Position numbers and translations under genes: made by a program
Part shown: piece after piece, positions 6,538 through 12,799 of the stretch
Layout of the letters: every line of letters begins with the position of its first letter
How positions within the stretch are numbered: position 1 is the stretch's first letter
NCBI GenBank assembly: GCA_020848055.1
Contig: JADLBB010000003.1
Span: 1-13,260, forward strand
Origin: Chloroflexota bacterium
GTDB taxonomy: Bacteria; Chloroflexota; Limnocylindria; QHBO01
Reading direction: 5' to 3'
Length of the DNA: 13,260 nt
Notes under the pieces: generated by a model
The model's database searches: none
What the model saw: only the letters and a program-made list of their open reading frames with translations
What the model was told of the DNA's origin: nothing

Positions 6538-7797
6538 TCAGGCGGTGCCGAAGACGCGCTGAGTGGCGACGATCGCATCGGCCAGGCGCTCGATGTCGTC
6601 ATGGTCGTTGTAGAGGTAGAAACTGGCCCGCGTGGTTGCCGGCACTCCGTGGCGATCCATCAATGGCTGCGCGCAATGATGTCCGGCGCGCACGGCGACG
6701 CCCTCCCGATCCAGGATGGTTGCGACATCGTGCGGGTGGATGCCGTCGAGCACGAAGCTGATGACGCCGGCGTGCTCGTCGGGGTCGTCCGGTCCCAGCA
6801 GCCTGACGCCCGGCATGTTGCCCAGCCGTGACCAGGCGGCGATGAACAGCTCGCGCTCGTGCGCGCGCACCCCATCCATGCCGATGCCCTCGAGGTAGTC
6901 GATGGCCGCGGCCAGGCCGGTCGCCTCGGCGATGGCGGGCGTGCCAGCCTCGAACTTCCAGGGGACCTCGTTCCACTCGGCACCATCGAGGGTCACGCGC
7001 CGGATCATGCTGCCGCCGGTCAGGAACGGCGGCATGGCATCGAGCAGCGCGCGCCGGCCCCACAGCACGCCGATGCCCGACGGCCCGAGCATCTTGTGGC
7101 CGGAGAAGGCCACGAAGTCGGCACCCAGCTCGGCCACGTTCAGCGGCATGTGGGGCACGCTCTGCGCGGCGTCCACCACGACCGTGGCCCCGGCCGCTCG
7201 ACCGAGCCCGGTGACTTCGGCGATCGGGTTGATCGTGCCGAGCGCGTTGCTGACGTGGGACACGGCCAGGATCTTCGGCCCGCGCTCGAGGTGCGATCGC
7301 AGGTCGTCGAGGTCGAGCTTGCCGTCATCGGTGCTGCGCACGTGCGCCAGGGTGGCCCCGGTCGCCGCGCACAGCTGCTGCCAGGGGACCAGGTTGGCGT
7401 GATGCTCCAGCTCGGTCGTGACCACAAGGTCATCGCGCCCAACATTCGACCGTCCGAAGCTGAACGCCACGAGGTTGATGGCCTCGGTGGCGTTGCGCAC
7501 GAAGACGATCTCGCGCGGGCTGTCAGCCCCGATGAAGGCGGCCACGCTGCGGCGCGCGCCCTCGTACCGCGCATCGGCGTCGACGCTCAGCTCGTAGATG
7601 CCGCGATGGACGTTGGCGTAATGGTGCGCGTAGGTTTGGGCCAGCGCCTCGATGACGGCGCGCGGCTTCTGTGCCGAGGCGGCCGAGTCGAGGTAGACGA
7701 GGCGCCGCCCGGACGCGGTCGGTCGCTCGAAGACCGGGAAGTCGGCGCGCAGGGCTGCCCCGGTCACCGCCCTGGATCGGTGCTGCAGCCCGACCAC
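6538..7797 (-). CDS. sufS: Cysteine desulfurase SufS (group II, PLP-dependent)
   Basis: This 419-residue aminotransferase-fold enzyme converts L-cysteine to alanine and a protein-bound persulfide, the sulfur source for Fe-S assembly. PLP contacts are clear: Lys235 in FSGHKMLGPSG (Schiff base), His133 in ELEHHANLVPW, Asp209 and Gln212 in VDAAQS, and the phosphate-side RNATEA near 101. The catalytic Cys375 sits in the short RAGHHCAQPLM loop typical of group II (SufS/CsdA) enzymes. The GTG at 7797 is chosen because it lies 14 bases after the sufC stop, with a GGGA upstream. A GTG at 7767 would also keep the fold. Together with SufU next door it forms the desulfurase-acceptor pair. Confidence 0.96.
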   Translation of the reverse strand: MVGLQHRSRAVTGAALRADFPVFERPTASGRRLVYLDSAASAQKPRAVIEALAQTYAHHYANVHRGIYELSVDADARYEGARRSVAAFIGADSPREIVFVRNATEAINLVAFSFGRSNVGRDDLVVTTELEHHANLVPWQQLCAATGATLAHVRSTDDGKLDLDDLRSHLERGPKILAVSHVSNALGTINPIAEVTGLGRAAGATVVVDAAQSVPHMPLNVAELGADFVAFSGHKMLGPSGIGVLWGRRALLDAMPPFLTGGSMIRRVTLDGAEWNEVPWKFEAGTPAIAEATGLAAAIDYLEGIGMDGVRAHERELFIAAWSRLGNMPGVRLLGPDDPDEHAGVISFVLDGIHPHDVATILDREGVAVRAGHHCAQPLMDRHGVPATTRASFYLYNDHDDIERLADAIVATQRVFGTA

Positions 7798-7811
7798 CAG
7801 GCCATCCCGGC

Positions 7812-8654
7812 CTAGTGCGGGGCGACCGGCTCGGGAGCCGAGGCCTCGTCGCCGGTGCCGGCCGGCAGGCCGACCTGCTCGCGGACCCAGTCGTAGCCGT
7901 TCGCCTCCAGCTGCTGGCTGAGCTCCTCGCCACCGGACATGACGACCCGCCCATCGAGCATGACGTGGACGAATCCCGGCTTTACGTAGTTCAGCATGCG
8001 CTGGTAGTGGGTGATCATCAGGACGCCCATCTGGGGCGAAAGCGTAGCGTTGATGCCATCGGCCACGTTGCGCAGCGCGTCGATGTCCAGGCCGGAGTCG
8101 GTCTCGTCCAGGATCGCCATCGACGGGGCCAGGACGGCCATCTGCAGCATCTCCAGGCGCTTCTTCTCTCCGCCCGAGAAGCCCTCGTTGACGTAGCGCG
8201 TCGCGAAGGCCGGGTCCATCTTGAGCAGCGCCATCTTCTCCTCCATCAGGCGCCGGAACTTGGCCAGTGGGATGCCGGTGTACCTGATGTTCTGCTCGCC
8301 CGTCTCGTCGGCCGGCTTGGGATGATGGACCGCGTTATAGATGTTGCGCAGGAAGCTGGCCACGGTGACGCCGGGGATGGCGCTCGGATACTGGAAGGCC
8401 AGGAACAGCCCGAGGCGGGCTCGCTTGTCCGGTGACAGGCCCAGGATGTCCTGCCCGCGCCACGCGACACGGCCCGCGTCCACGTGGTAATCCGGATGCC
8501 CCATCAGCGTGTAGGCCAGGCTGGTCTTGCCCGAGCCGTTGGGACCCATCAGCGCGTGGACCTCTCCCTGGCGCACGACCAGGTCCAGCCCCTTGAGGAT
8601 CTTCTTGCCGCCGATGCTCACCTCGAGCCCGGCGATTGCGAGTTCGTCGGTCAT
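7812..8654 (-). CDS. sufC: SufC, Fe-S assembly ATPase
   Basis: This is a 280-residue ABC-type ATPase without membrane segments, the motor of the cytoplasmic SufB-SufC-SufD scaffold. Visible motifs are Walker A GPNGSGKTS (37-45), Q-loop FQYP (Gln88), signature FSGGEKKR (159-166), Walker B with Asp183-Glu184 in AILDETDSGLD, and the H-loop His216 in ITHYQRM. A tail of about 15 residues rich in Ala, Glu and Pro extends past the usual end of about 250-260 residues and is unlikely to matter for catalysis. The ATG at 8654 follows the stop of the Rrf2 gene by six bases with GTAGGA directly upstream. It is separated from sufB/sufD by the Rieske and regulator genes, an interruption of the usual BDC order. 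Confidence 0.96.
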   Translation of the reverse strand: MTDELAIAGLEVSIGGKKILKGLDLVVRQGEVHALMGPNGSGKTSLAYTLMGHPDYHVDAGRVAWRGQDILGLSPDKRARLGLFLAFQYPSAIPGVTVASFLRNIYNAVHHPKPADETGEQNIRYTGIPLAKFRRLMEEKMALLKMDPAFATRYVNEGFSGGEKKRLEMLQMAVLAPSMAILDETDSGLDIDALRNVADGINATLSPQMGVLMITHYQRMLNYVKPGFVHVMLDGRVVMSGGEELSQQLEANGYDWVREQVGLPAGTGDEASAPEPVAPH

Positions 8655-8660
8655 TCCTAC

Positions 8661-9146
8661 CTATGCTTCCTGATGTCGTCTGCCCGATGCCGGCGCCCCG
8701 CGGCGCCTCCGCACCTGCTGTGGATATGGCGGGCCGCCTGCCGTCTCGGCCACGTCCGCCAGGTTGGTCGTTGACAGCGAGGTCGACAGCGCCTCGTACA
8801 CGCGCTGGAACACCTCGTGCACGCTGCACGGCTGCGGCCGGTCGCACGCCTCGAGGCCCTCGGCGCCGGCGCACGGCATCTCGAGGATCGGTCCCTCCAG
8901 GGCGTGCACCGCGTCGGCCATGTCGATCTCGGCCGCCGGTCGCGCCAGGCGGTAGCCGCCGGCCTTGCCGCGGGTGGCGGTCACGAGGCCCGCACGACGC
9001 AGGTCGCCGATGATCTGCTCCAGGTAAGCGTGCGGCAACTTCTCGCTGCGCGCGACCTCCGCCAGCGAACGAGACTCGTCGGTCCCTGCCCGCGCGAGGG
9101 TGACCAGGATGCGGATGCCGTACTCGGTGCGGGTCGTGATCTTCAC
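8661..9146 (-). CDS. Rrf2 family regulator, IscR/SufR-like Fe-S sensor
   Basis: This is a 161-residue winged-helix transcription factor. Residues 1-70 carry the Rrf2 DNA-binding domain (TEYGIRIL, YLEQIIGDLRRAGLV, RGKAGGYRLAR). Cysteines 92, 101 and 107 plus His110 reproduce the cluster ligand layout of E. coli IscR (Cys92, 98, 104, His107) with three extra residues in the first gap. Glu43, which in IscR tunes DNA-site choice, is at the same position. It probably binds a 2Fe-2S cluster and represses the suf promoter when Fe-S supply is sufficient. The GTG start at 9146 shares GTGA with the Rieske stop. Unusually, it is the fourth gene, not the first, of the operon it likely controls. Residues after 125 are a variable tail. 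I leave the symbol blank because IscR versus SufR naming is uncertain. Confidence 0.92.
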   Translation of the reverse strand: MKITTRTEYGIRILVTLARAGTDESRSLAEVARSEKLPHAYLEQIIGDLRRAGLVTATRGKAGGYRLARPAAEIDMADAVHALEGPILEMPCAGAEGLEACDRPQPCSVHEVFQRVYEALSTSLSTTNLADVAETAGGPPYPQQVRRRRGAPASGRRHQEA

Positions 9147-9484
9147 GTGATCGGCTCCGCGCTGACGCGGACCTCGTCGCCGTCCACGATGGCCCGATAG
9201 GCATGGACCGGGCGCACGGGCGGGAGGGCAAGGACGCGGCCGGTGAACAGGTCGAACCGTCCGCCGTGGCGCGGGCACTCGACCGCGTTGTCGTCGAGCT
9301 CGCCCTCGCCCAGCGTGCCGCCGTCGTGGGTGCAGATGTTGTCGATGGCGCCCCACTCGCCGTCGGCGGTCAGCCCCAGGCACAGGGAGCGCCCTTCGAT
9401 CTCCACCACGCGCACGGTTCCGGGCGCCACGTCGGAGACGTGGGCGACGGTCACGAAGCCGCCGGTCGTCTCGCGCACCGTCAT
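9143..9484 (-). CDS. Rieske 2Fe-2S ferredoxin
   Basis: The product is a 113-residue soluble Rieske protein, similar in size to the ferredoxin subunits of aromatic-ring dioxygenases and NirD-like proteins. Cluster ligands are Cys51-Thr-His53 and Cys70-Pro-Arg-His73. There is no signal peptide or membrane anchor. ATGA at 9481-9484 couples it to sufD, and GTGA at 9143-9146 couples it to the regulator. No oxygenase gene is nearby, so a dioxygenase role is unlikely. In this position it could deliver electrons for cluster assembly or simply be a client of the pathway. Rieske genes beside sufD are known in actinobacterial suf operons. The function here is not established. Confidence 0.92.
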   Translation of the reverse strand: MTVRETTGGFVTVAHVSDVAPGTVRVVEIEGRSLCLGLTADGEWGAIDNICTHDGGTLGEGELDDNAVECPRHGGRFDLFTGRVLALPPVRPVHAYRAIVDGDEVRVSAEPIT

Positions 9485-10725
9485 GCCGCCGCCTCATCAT
9501 CGGTGGCGCCGATTCGCCCGGCCAGCGCCCCGAGCACCTCGTGGCGGATCGTCTCGTCCCCGATCTGGGCCACCACCTGCTCGAAGAAGCCGCGCACGAT
9601 CATCCGCTCGGCCGCATCGTGGTCGAGGCCACGAGCCTGGGCGTAGAACAGCTGGGTCGGGTCGATGGCACCGGCCGTCGCCCCATGGCCGCAGCGCAGG
9701 ATGTCGTTTGCCTCGATCTCGAGCACCGGGATGGGCTCTGCGCCGGCCTGCGGGCTCAGTAGCAGGTTGCGGCACTCCTGGTAGCTGCTCGTCTGGCGCG
9801 TCCCCGGCCGGACGTTGGTCAGCCCGTAGAACGACGCGTGGGCCCGGTCGTAGAGCGCAGACATGTACAGCAGGTCGCTGGTGGTGTGGTCCGCGGCCAG
9901 GTCCTGCACCGTGTTGATGTCGATCCTCTGGTCTTCTCCGGCGGCCAGGATGCCCAGGACCTTCGACGTGCCGCCCTTGCCGTCCATCCGGACGTCGATG
10001 CCGGCCTTGGTGACCTTCGAGCCGATCTCCGCGTTCAGCGTGGTCACGGTTGCGTCCTGGCCGACGAACACGTGCTGCGCTCCGATGTTCCAGGCCTGGT
10101 CTCCGAGCAACTGGAGGTTGGCGTACCTGACCTGCGCGCCGCGCCCGGCCACGATCTCGGCGATGCCGCCATACCAGATCCCGGCACCATCGGGCGAGGC
10201 GACCTGCTCGAGGAGCGTGACCGTCGCATCCTCCTCGACCACCACGATGCTGATCGGGTAGGTGGCCCCGGCGCCGTCGATTCGGCCATGCACGATGAGC
10301 GTGCGGTCCACCCTCACCCCGCGAGGCACGTACAGGAACGTTCCAGCGGTCCACGCCGCGTTGGCGAGTGCCCAGAAGTGAGCGTGCGATGCGACGCCCT
10401 CGCGCCGGCCCAGGTGCTGTCGCACGAGGTCCGGATGTTCACGCACTGCGCTGGCGAGGTCCATGAACACGACCCCGGCAGCCGCCAGGTCCGGGTCGAG
10501 CGCGCAGCGCATGCTGGGCGCATCGAGCAGCAGGCCCGCGTCGCGCGGCAGGTTCGACAGGTCCGTGCGGCGCCACTCCTCCTCCTGCCCGGTGGGTGGT
10601 GCGGTTGCCTCCGCGGTGGCCCACCAGGCGGCCCGCAACTGGCGCAACCAGTCCGGCTCGTCGAATCGGTCGCTGATGCTGGCAACGGCAGCCGCGTCGA
10701 GCGTCATGCCCGTGACCGTCGTCAC
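9481..10725 (-). CDS. sufD: SufD, Fe-S cluster assembly scaffold subunit
   Basis: This 414-residue SufBD-family protein pairs with SufB and SufC to form the scaffold. Residues about 130-370 form the beta-helix core, with recognisable segments FLYVPRGV, HTTSDLLYMSALYDRAHASFYG and the terminal CGHGATAGAID. His347 in that segment corresponds to the functionally important SufD histidine. The C-terminal helices (AERMIVRGFFEQVV) match the SufC-binding region. The SufB-type catalytic cysteine context EGC(T/S)AP is absent, as expected for SufD. The GTG start shares GTGA with the sufB stop at 10722-10725. An internal ATG at 10707 is a possible alternative. The stop overlaps the Rieske ATG. Confidence 0.95.
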   Translation of the reverse strand: MTTVTGMTLDAAAVASISDRFDEPDWLRQLRAAWWATAEATAPPTGQEEEWRRTDLSNLPRDAGLLLDAPSMRCALDPDLAAAGVVFMDLASAVREHPDLVRQHLGRREGVASHAHFWALANAAWTAGTFLYVPRGVRVDRTLIVHGRIDGAGATYPISIVVVEEDATVTLLEQVASPDGAGIWYGGIAEIVAGRGAQVRYANLQLLGDQAWNIGAQHVFVGQDATVTTLNAEIGSKVTKAGIDVRMDGKGGTSKVLGILAAGEDQRIDINTVQDLAADHTTSDLLYMSALYDRAHASFYGLTNVRPGTRQTSSYQECRNLLLSPQAGAEPIPVLEIEANDILRCGHGATAGAIDPTQLFYAQARGLDHDAAERMIVRGFFEQVVAQIGDETIRHEVLGALAGRIGATDDEAAA

Positions 10726-12134
10726 CCGACCGCGCCCTCCATCTGGAGCTGGATCAGGCGGTTCATCTCGACCGCGTACTCCATCGGCAGTTCCTTGACG
10801 ATCGGCTCGATGAAGCCGTTGACGATCATGGCGGCGGCCTCGGCCTCCGACAGGCCGCGGCTCATGAGGTAGAACAGCTGCTCGCTGCCGACCTTGCTGA
10901 CCGTCGCCTCGTGGCCGATGGTGACGTCGTCCTCGTCGATCTCCATGTACGGGTACGTGTCGGAGCGCGCGGCGTCATCGAGGATGAGCGCGTCGCATCG
11001 GACGGTTGACTTCGACTTCTCGCAGCCGGGATAGACCTTGACCAGGCCGCGGTACGAGGTGCGCCCGGTACCCTTGGAGATGGACTTTGAGGTGATGAGC
11101 GAGGTGGTGTTCGGGGCGGCATGGACGACCTTGCCACCGGCGTCCTGGTGCTGTCCGTCGCCGGCGAACGCGATCGACAGCACCTCGCCATGCGCCCGCT
11201 CACCGACCAGGTAGATGGACGGGTACTTCATGGTGACCTTGGAGCCGAGGTTGCCGTCGACCCACTCCATGACCGCGTCCTCGTGGGCCACGGCGCGCTT
11301 GGTCACCAGGTTGTAGACGTTGGCGCTCCAGTTCTGGATGGTGGTGTACCGGACGCGGGCGCCCTTCTTGACGATGATCTCGACCACCGCACTGTGCAGC
11401 GACGCGGTCGAGTAAGTCGGCGCCGTGCAGCCCTCCACGTAGTGCACGCTTGAGCCCTCGTCGGCGATGATCAGGGTCCGCTCGAACTGGCCCATGTTCT
11501 CGGTGTTGATCCGGAAGTACGCCTGCAGCGGCAGCTCGACGTGGACGCCGGGTGGCACGTAGATGAACGAGCCACCGGACCAGACCGCGGTGTTGAGGGC
11601 GGCCAGCTTGTTGTCGTTGGGCGGGATGACCGTTCCGAAGTGCTCGCGGAAGATGTCGGGGTGCTTCTTGAGGCCCTCATCGGTGCCGAGAAAGATGACG
11701 CCCTGCTTCTCGAGATCCGAGCGGATGTTGTGGTACACGACCTCCGAGTCGTACTGTCCGCCCACGCCGGCGAGGTACTTCTTCTCCGCCTCGGGGATTC
11801 CGAGCTTGTCGTAGGTGCGACGGATGTAGTCGGGCACGTCGTCCCAGGACTGCACCGCCTTGTCGGTCGGCGCGATGTAGTAGTAGATGTCCTGGAAGTC
11901 GATCGGATCCAGGTCGGCGCCCCACTGCGGCAGGGGGCGGGACTCGAAATGGCGGTACGCCTTCAGGCGCAGCTTGGTCATCCACTCCGGCTCGCCCTTG
12001 AAGCGGCTGATCTCCTCGACGACCTCGGCCGACAGGCCCTTGCGGGCGACGTTGATCGGCTTGGCCTCTGGATCATGCCAGCCGTACTTGTAGGAGTCGG
12101 GAATCTGCTTCAGGGCAGGATTGGGAAGAGCCAT
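10722..12134 (-). CDS. sufB: SufB, Fe-S cluster assembly scaffold subunit
   Basis: This 470-residue protein is the main cluster-building subunit of SufBCD, with the usual SufB length. Key residues are Cys236 in VEGCTAP (equivalent to E. coli Cys254, the sulfur entry site), Cys380 in TVRCDALIL (equivalent to Cys405, a cluster site) and His408 in IGHEATVSKVGSEQLFYLMS. The ATG at 12134 has a strong purine-rich Shine-Dalgarno (GAGGGGG at 12138-12144). It is the first gene of the operon, about 70 bases downstream of the predicted transcription start. Its leader contains the IscR-type operator. Identity is firm. Confidence 0.97.
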   Translation of the reverse strand: MALPNPALKQIPDSYKYGWHDPEAKPINVARKGLSAEVVEEISRFKGEPEWMTKLRLKAYRHFESRPLPQWGADLDPIDFQDIYYYIAPTDKAVQSWDDVPDYIRRTYDKLGIPEAEKKYLAGVGGQYDSEVVYHNIRSDLEKQGVIFLGTDEGLKKHPDIFREHFGTVIPPNDNKLAALNTAVWSGGSFIYVPPGVHVELPLQAYFRINTENMGQFERTLIIADEGSSVHYVEGCTAPTYSTASLHSAVVEIIVKKGARVRYTTIQNWSANVYNLVTKRAVAHEDAVMEWVDGNLGSKVTMKYPSIYLVGERAHGEVLSIAFAGDGQHQDAGGKVVHAAPNTTSLITSKSISKGTGRTSYRGLVKVYPGCEKSKSTVRCDALILDDAARSDTYPYMEIDEDDVTIGHEATVSKVGSEQLFYLMSRGLSEAEAAAMIVNGFIEPIVKELPMEYAVEMNRLIQLQMEGAVG

Positions 12135-12137
12135 TCG

Positions 12138-12144
12138 CCCCCTC
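12138..12144 (-). promoter_or_regulatory. Ribosome binding site of sufB
   Basis: On the minus strand GAGGGGG precedes the ATG at 12134 by three bases, with the GAGG core six bases upstream. It is the strongest Shine-Dalgarno in the operon and fits a first gene that cannot rely on coupling. It confirms the chosen start. Confidence 0.7.
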
Positions 12145-12154
12145 GCGAACTGTT

Positions 12155-12184
12155 GTCGGGATCCGACGCTTTGCGAATCCCGAC
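12155..12184 (-). promoter_or_regulatory. Overlapping dyads in the sufB leader
   Basis: On the minus strand GTCGGGAT (12184-12177) is exactly complementary to ATCCCGAC (12162-12155), an 8-bp stem with a 14-base loop that itself contains CGC-AAA-GCG. The distal arm also forms the smaller dyad GTCGG-ATC-CCGAC (12167-12155). The proximal arm is one half of the IscR-type operator. The element could be a second regulator site or alternative RNA hairpins in the 5' leader. Function is not known. Confidence 0.4.
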
Positions 12185-12200
12185 TGATGGGGTCGGTATT
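12176..12200. promoter_or_regulatory. IscR/Rrf2-type operator for the suf operon
   Basis: The arms AATCCCGAC (12176-12184) and GTCGGTATT (12192-12200) form a 9-7-9 inverted repeat with 8 of 9 pairs matching. The layout, with GAC and GTC facing a 7-base spacer and AT-rich ends, matches the published type 1 IscR motif. It lies just downstream of the predicted -10 and covers or abuts the transcription start, which suits repression. The partner is most likely the Rrf2 protein at 8661-9146. The match is from memory of the motif, not a scan. Confidence 0.7.
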
Positions 12201-12208
12201 ACCCCCGC

Positions 12209-12237
12209 ATTGTCGCCCACGGTAGGCTCGGGGTCAA
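12209..12237 (-). promoter_or_regulatory. Promoter of the suf operon
   Basis: On the minus strand TTGACC (12237-12232) is followed by exactly 17 bases and GACAAT (12214-12209). This is five of six matches to the -35 consensus and four of six to the -10, with optimal spacing. Transcription would start near 12202, giving a leader of about 70 bases before sufB. The adjacent palindrome supports it as a regulated housekeeping-sigma promoter. Confidence 0.75.
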
Positions 12238-12278
12238 CTCCGCCAGCGAGTCATGGACACCGCACAGCGGGCAGGCAA

Positions 12279-12300
12279 GAGCCGGCGTGGGCGCCGGCTC
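12279..12300 (-). terminator. Hairpin between the DUF4332 gene and the suf promoter (probable terminator)
   Basis: The arms GAGCCGGCG (12279-12287) and CGCCGGCTC (12292-12300) form a perfect 9-bp GC-rich stem with a 4-base loop, 40 bases past the DUF4332 stop. On the minus strand the stem is followed by TTGCCTGCC, so the T-run is poor. It probably ends or weakens the upstream transcript before the suf promoter begins. It could be Rho-dependent or only an mRNA-stabilising hairpin. Confidence 0.5.
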
Positions 12301-12340
12301 CGGATCGCGCGCTGGCGAGTTGTCAATGACCACCCCGACG

Positions 12341-12742
12341 TTAGTGCGTGACGACCTTCGGCAGCTTCTTGGCCTGCTCGATCCAGTCGGCGACCATTGC
12401 CTCGGTTGGAGCGCGCCGCGTCGTGGCGCGGGCGGCGTTCAGCTCCAGGAAGGTGTTCGCAAGGTTGGCCGCGTTGCGCTGCGCCAGCTCGGCCGCGGAG
12501 TCCACACCAGCCGCCTCAAGCAGGTCGCTGAACTGGCTGCCGATGCCGTTGATGCGCATCAGGTCGCAGGCGTTGACCCATTCGAGCAGCAGCTTGCCGC
12601 TGATTCCGGTCGATGCGGCCAGCGCGTCGCGCCCTGCCTTCGGCCCAGCCGTCGCCAGCAGTTCGTCGCTGGTCCGAACGCCAGCGTCCTGGAGCTGCTT
12701 GGCATAGGCGGGCCCGATGCCCTCGATATCCTCGACCTTCAT
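12341..12742 (-). CDS. DUF4332 helix-hairpin-helix protein
   Basis: This 133-residue protein matches the DUF4332 family along nearly its whole length. Two helix-hairpin-helix units are seen: IEGIGPAYAKQLQDAGV near residues 6-22 and INGIGSQFSDLLEAAGV near 63-79. Between them is a TGISGKLLLEWVNACDLMRI helix pair, and the C-terminal segment VADWIEQAKKLPKVV is typical of the family. Such modules bind DNA or proteins, but the family has no established cellular role. The ATG at 12742 is chosen over 12790 because GGAGG (12751-12755) lies eight bases upstream and conserved sequence starts there. A TACGAT hexamer at 12789-12794 (minus strand) could be a -10, but no -35 accompanies it. It lies 57 bases after the oxidoreductase gene on the same strand. 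Confidence 0.88.
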   Translation of the reverse strand: MKVEDIEGIGPAYAKQLQDAGVRTSDELLATAGPKAGRDALAASTGISGKLLLEWVNACDLMRINGIGSQFSDLLEAAGVDSAAELAQRNAANLANTFLELNAARATTRRAPTEAMVADWIEQAKKLPKVVTH

Positions 12743-12750
12743 GTCGTTGT

Positions 12751-12755
12751 CCTCC
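12751..12755 (-). promoter_or_regulatory. Ribosome binding site deciding the DUF4332 start
   Basis: GGAGG on the minus strand lies eight bases upstream of the ATG at 12742. It selects this start over the in-frame upstream codon at 12790, whose extra 16 residues show no family similarity. Confidence 0.7.
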
Positions 12756-12799
12756 GAATGGCCCGGTGGGGCTTGAAGTTGGACCGCCATCGTACCCGC

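Noticed and set aside
6859..7815. Plus-strand open frame of 318 codons over sufS
   Set aside because: Shadow frame of sufS, which shows a complete set of PLP and catalytic residues on the other strand.
9147..9500. Rrf2 gene starting upstream, inside the Rieske and sufD genes
   Set aside because: The extension is an Arg-rich shadow of the Rieske frame. Rrf2 proteins begin with a short MKI/MRI sequence, as found at 9146.
9838..10872. Plus-strand open frame of 344 codons over sufD/sufB
   Set aside because: Shadow frame; the minus strand encodes clear SufD and SufB.
12289..12294. The GC-rich hairpin at 12279-12300 as a mobile-element end or attachment site
   Set aside because: It is a single isolated stem-loop with no second copy, no flanking direct repeats and no transposase or integrase nearby; a terminator is simpler.
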